From Lineus longissimus (taxonomy: Eukaryota > Nemertea > Pilidiophora > Heteronemertea > Lineidae), in contig NC_088309.1 in NCBI RefSeq assembly GCF_910592395.1, forward strand, positions 3,164,501 to 3,228,500: DNA of 64,000 bases, read 5' to 3'. Both the position numbers and the translations under genes were made by a program. Positions 60,767-64,000 of the stretch are shown here, piece by piece; positions within the stretch are counted from its first letter, which is position 1, and every line of letters begins with the position of its first letter. The notes below the pieces were generated by a model. The model saw only the letters and a program-made list of their open reading frames with translations, ran no database searches and was not told the origin of the DNA.

Positions 60767-63700
60767 TCAGAATGTCTTTTTATCTTCTTCATACAGCCCA
60801 TGGACATTCCATGCCGACCTCCATTCATTTGCTCCCATTAACGATGGGGACATCGCCCAACCTTCTGCTGTCAATGCCTGGACGAATCGATTGTAGTGCT
60901 GGTTGGTGAAGAGGATCGAGTTCTCCAGTAAGCCGACTCTGTCACCAAGTGATACAGCTTTGATCATGCACTGAAGGGAACGGTTCTCCAGCATCTGAAA
61001 GAAGACATCAGAAACTACAATGATGGGAAAGAGCAAGCCCTTAATTCCAGCCCAAACTTGATTGACACACAGAGAACTCCATGCAAGCCTTCAAATAACC
61101 AACAGTTACTGGTACAATGGTGCACTGGAGTCTCATGCTAAAACTTTATTATCAGAGCTCTAGGAAATTCAACTTCACCACCTACATGTTGCTGGTATGA
61201 CTAAAGGGGTACAGCAGGTACTGTCTTAAGTTGAAATCCCCAGGGTAATTTCTAAAATGTCATTTTTTTCAACAAGAGGATCTCTACTGTCATTCTACTC
61301 GAAGTCCAGGTACACATTACACTTTATGCTGAAACTCACCAATGGTAAGAGCCAATGACAATGTGGTTGGTGAGAACCTAAAATGCTCTTGACTCAAATG
61401 GAGACATACCTCATGATCATAACTGCTTGAACAATATTCAGCTGCAAAGTTGAGAACCTCAGCTTGGAAGCAACATTTTATGTGGTCCTCTATCTTTGAA
61501 TCCTCATGGAGGAGAATACCAAGGACATCTAGAAACCAAAAGATTTAAAAATTTGAACTGAGGAAATAGCAATATGAACTTTATTTCAGATTTACTGAGA
61601 ACAAATACAGCCCACCAAGATATTTTTCATAAACTCCAGATTTGCACATGTGCATGGCTGGATTGGTGGCCTCTTGAGTTGCATCCCCCCGTCCCTTTTT
61701 GTCTTCGAACATGCAATGAATGATGTTGTTACTATCACACATCACCATTTATGCTTTGAATAAGATGAAATTACTAACTTCAGGTTGTAGGTGGAAATCT
61801 AGGCTACACCTCAATGTGCTCATGTCTGCCAGATGCTACTATCTCGGTTTTCATGAGCCTGATCGAGTAAGAGTTGAATTCCTTAATATCATGTTCTCAA
61901 GCGACAGTGCTTTCATCAGAACCATGAACGTACCAGATTTCAGATCTATATTGATGATGTATTTCTCTTCAGCAAAAATGTTTTGTAGCGTCCACAGATC
62001 TTCAAAACTGGAATAAAAACAACACTGGATAAGTACACTGACACACTGGGTGAACCCGCCGAGACACCATTTTTTAAAACCCAATGATTGACTTAGCCCC
62101 AACTTACTTTTTTATGACTGCATGGAATCTAGCACCAAGGTTGATTTCCAATTTTCTTTTAGTAGCTGAAATCATGAATGAAGAAACTGAGATGAGAAAT
62201 GCTCATCACGCCCTGGACAAATATTCATGGGAGAATAACTCCTCTGAATTATGCTGAAGAAGAAATTTATAAAACTTGCAAGAGAGACATTTATAGGTTA
62301 TATGATCCAAATCACAAAAACAATCAGGTGAGTAGTAGTACCGTATTCTCTGATACTTTATTCAATAAAGGCAGTAAAGTTGTTACAGTGTCACTTTCTA
62401 GTAGATTAACATCACAAAACTACTCGCTGGTAACTTTTAGTTGTACAAACTGGAGAGCTGCACAGCATATGATATGAACTCCACAGACACAACCAATATC
62501 AACATATCAATATCCATAACTGGGAGTAGATTAGATCAGAATAGATTCCCAAACGATATGACCACAGACACCACTAGAGTACAGGTCAAAAGTGTAATGG
62601 CTTACCTATTACAACTGGTTCTTGTTTGTTGACTTTGTTCACAGACAAAATGGCACCACCACAACTTAAGTAATGTTTTACAAGGATGTTCAATCGTGAC
62701 TGATTTAATGTTTCCATGACAACGGCCGTAACTGCAGAATAGTTTGCGAATATGTGGAGGGAAGTAAACAGAATGAAGAGTATCCAAGTCAGGCTGAAAC
62801 AGTAAGAAACATATTGTCAACAGACATGTGGTTTTTACCCTTCAGGGGTTAATACTTCTGCCGTCGCAGAAGAGGACAAATCCATTCATAGGGGAAACCC
62901 TTCCTCTCAAGCTGGTTCCATGCTAAACTTTCATACCTGTTTAGCGCATAGTACTTTGACATCGAAGCTGATAAGAGAAGTCATAGAAAACTGCCTTGAT
63001 CAAGAATGGTTCCATTGGTGTCTATAACTTTTAAATCATGCCGCCATTAGACAATTTTTACAAAAGCTTAGGACTTGGCCCCATTTCATCAAAATCAGCC
63101 ATTCATAAATGACATGTAGTGGCTACATATCAAAATAAGCCAACAACAACATCACCTCCCTCCCTCAATTGCATTAACTTACACTTGATTCCCTGATACT
63201 ACTGGGATAATCAGCAAGCTGCAAATCAACGCTGCTAAATTGACTAGCGTTTCTTGACTCCCATCCTTGGCCGACACATCAGCCATGTTGTTCCTTCTTG
63301 CCTGATGCTGGGTGAGCGCTGCTCTTGTTGCTCCCCCTGCTACACCTACAATTGACTGGAAGCAAAACAGGAACCACTGTAATATTTCAGGAATGAGAAA
63401 TGACCATTGAGAGACTGAAGGATAACACAAACGTGGACTGTAGGAATCTTCCACACTTCGCAGGAACACAGATCACTCGTAGTGAAACAAGGAGACTAGA
63501 CAACCCTCTGAAATCCTTTGATTACAGACTAACTAACTGATATATATTTTGATCTTATCATGCTTGAATGCCATCTAATTAATGTCCAAATGCCCCATTG
63601 TGAGGTTCTAGGTGTTCTAACTTTTTGTAGATGGGAATTTGGCTAGAATTCAGCCGACTGTTATAATTTTTCAGAATACTTTATCTGTCCCAGTTGTTTC

Positions 63701-63950
63701 CAACGAGATGACCAGGACTAAGGAAGTCATCTGTCCAGTTCTTATCCCATAACATGGTGTCCAGACATGCAACCGCTTTATTTAGGGTTCTAGTTATCAT
63801 CGGTTGCTCACCTTACCCACTCCTGATACACACACTATGAAAGTGAAGTAAACCTTGAAGAATGGAGCTAGAATCTCAAGGAAAATGGCAAAGTCATTCA
63901 GCAGATCTGCAAACAACCTCCATCGCTTAGCATCACAATCCAAACCAGTC
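60767..63950 (-). CDS. RUSF1: RUS1 family protein (DUF647), partial: 5' end beyond window
   Basis: Seven exons in transcript order: 63950-63812, 63355-63183, 62793-62606, 62165-62108, 62007-61934, 61528-61410, 60994-60767. They give 325 residues plus stop, with all phases closing. The first exon here starts in phase 2, so earlier exons lie to the right; about 145 N-terminal residues are missing relative to the ~468-residue human protein. The diagnostic core is GVAGGATRAALTQHQARRNN followed by MADVSAKDGSQETLVNLAAL, the most conserved block of DUF647. Hydrophobic stretches (LLIIPVVSG, WILFILFTSLHIFANYSAV) suggest membrane segments. The C-terminus aligns with human through GANEWRSAWN. Plant RUS proteins act in UV-B sensing and auxin transport; the animal function is unclear. 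Confidence 0.93.
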
Positions 63951-64000
63951 CTAAATGAAAAAAGAGGTAATTATGAAAATTGTCCTGTTCTATTCATAAA

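Noticed and set aside
1-64000. CRISPR arrays, bacterial operons, rRNA or intact tRNA genes, viral genes
   Set aside because: None seen. The repeats are eukaryotic satellites or mobile elements, and no cloverleaf or viral domain was recognised.

Overview
The window is genomic DNA from an animal, most likely a marine invertebrate. I cannot place it to phylum: the genes fit an invertebrate bilaterian such as a mollusc, echinoderm, hemichordate or lancelet. The evidence is intron-rich genes with GT-AG borders, a minor-class (U12-type) intron, AATAAA signals, a 5'TOP ribosomal-protein gene, foldback elements and satellites. Six protein-coding genes can be read. I reconstructed five of them exon by exon, and every splice phase closes.

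Layout. (1) 1243-4746 (+): a multi-zinc-finger regulator of the ZNF687/ZNF592 family, coding in one large exon. (2) 4.8-7.6 kb: intergenic, with a 23-base G run and a 36-bp minisatellite. (3) 9170-23457 (-): EPB41L4A-like FERM protein, 25 coding exons, 833 residues. Its introns hold a tRNA-like SINE remnant, a 57-bp tandem duplication carrying a splice donor, and a repeat-filled element of about 1.1 kb. (4) 25123-27617 (+): ribosomal protein S15 (uS19), 4 exons, with two foldback elements in its introns. (5) 28982-32096 (-): replication factor C subunit 5, 9 exons, with one strong candidate U12 intron. (6) 32366-53176 (+): kinase suppressor of Ras (KSR), head to head with RFC5 across about 270 bp. 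(7) 57.3-60.1 kb: a satellite of about 75-bp monomers with higher-order structure. (8) 60767-63950 (-): the 3' two-thirds of a RUSF1 (DUF647) gene that runs off the right edge.

The most interesting observation is in KSR. Two tandem, phase-compatible exons (41032-41112 and 42796-42882) each encode the cysteine-rich half of the C1 zinc domain and splice to the same flanking exons. They differ by two residues in the loop between zinc ligands, and a G-rich run lies in the intron between them. A separate in-frame alternative 5' splice site 81 bp downstream in an earlier KSR exon appears to come from tandem repetition of a donor-containing segment. Together they suggest alternative KSR scaffolds from one locus.

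The genes are not one pathway. They are housekeeping (RPS15, RFC5), signalling (KSR), cortical/adhesion (EPB41L4A), chromatin (ZNF687/592) and membrane (RUSF1) genes packed closely. Two neighbouring pairs are divergent (EPB41L4A/RPS15 and RFC5/KSR), and most 3' ends are convergent. Family assignments rest on residue patterns I recognise, not on a database search.
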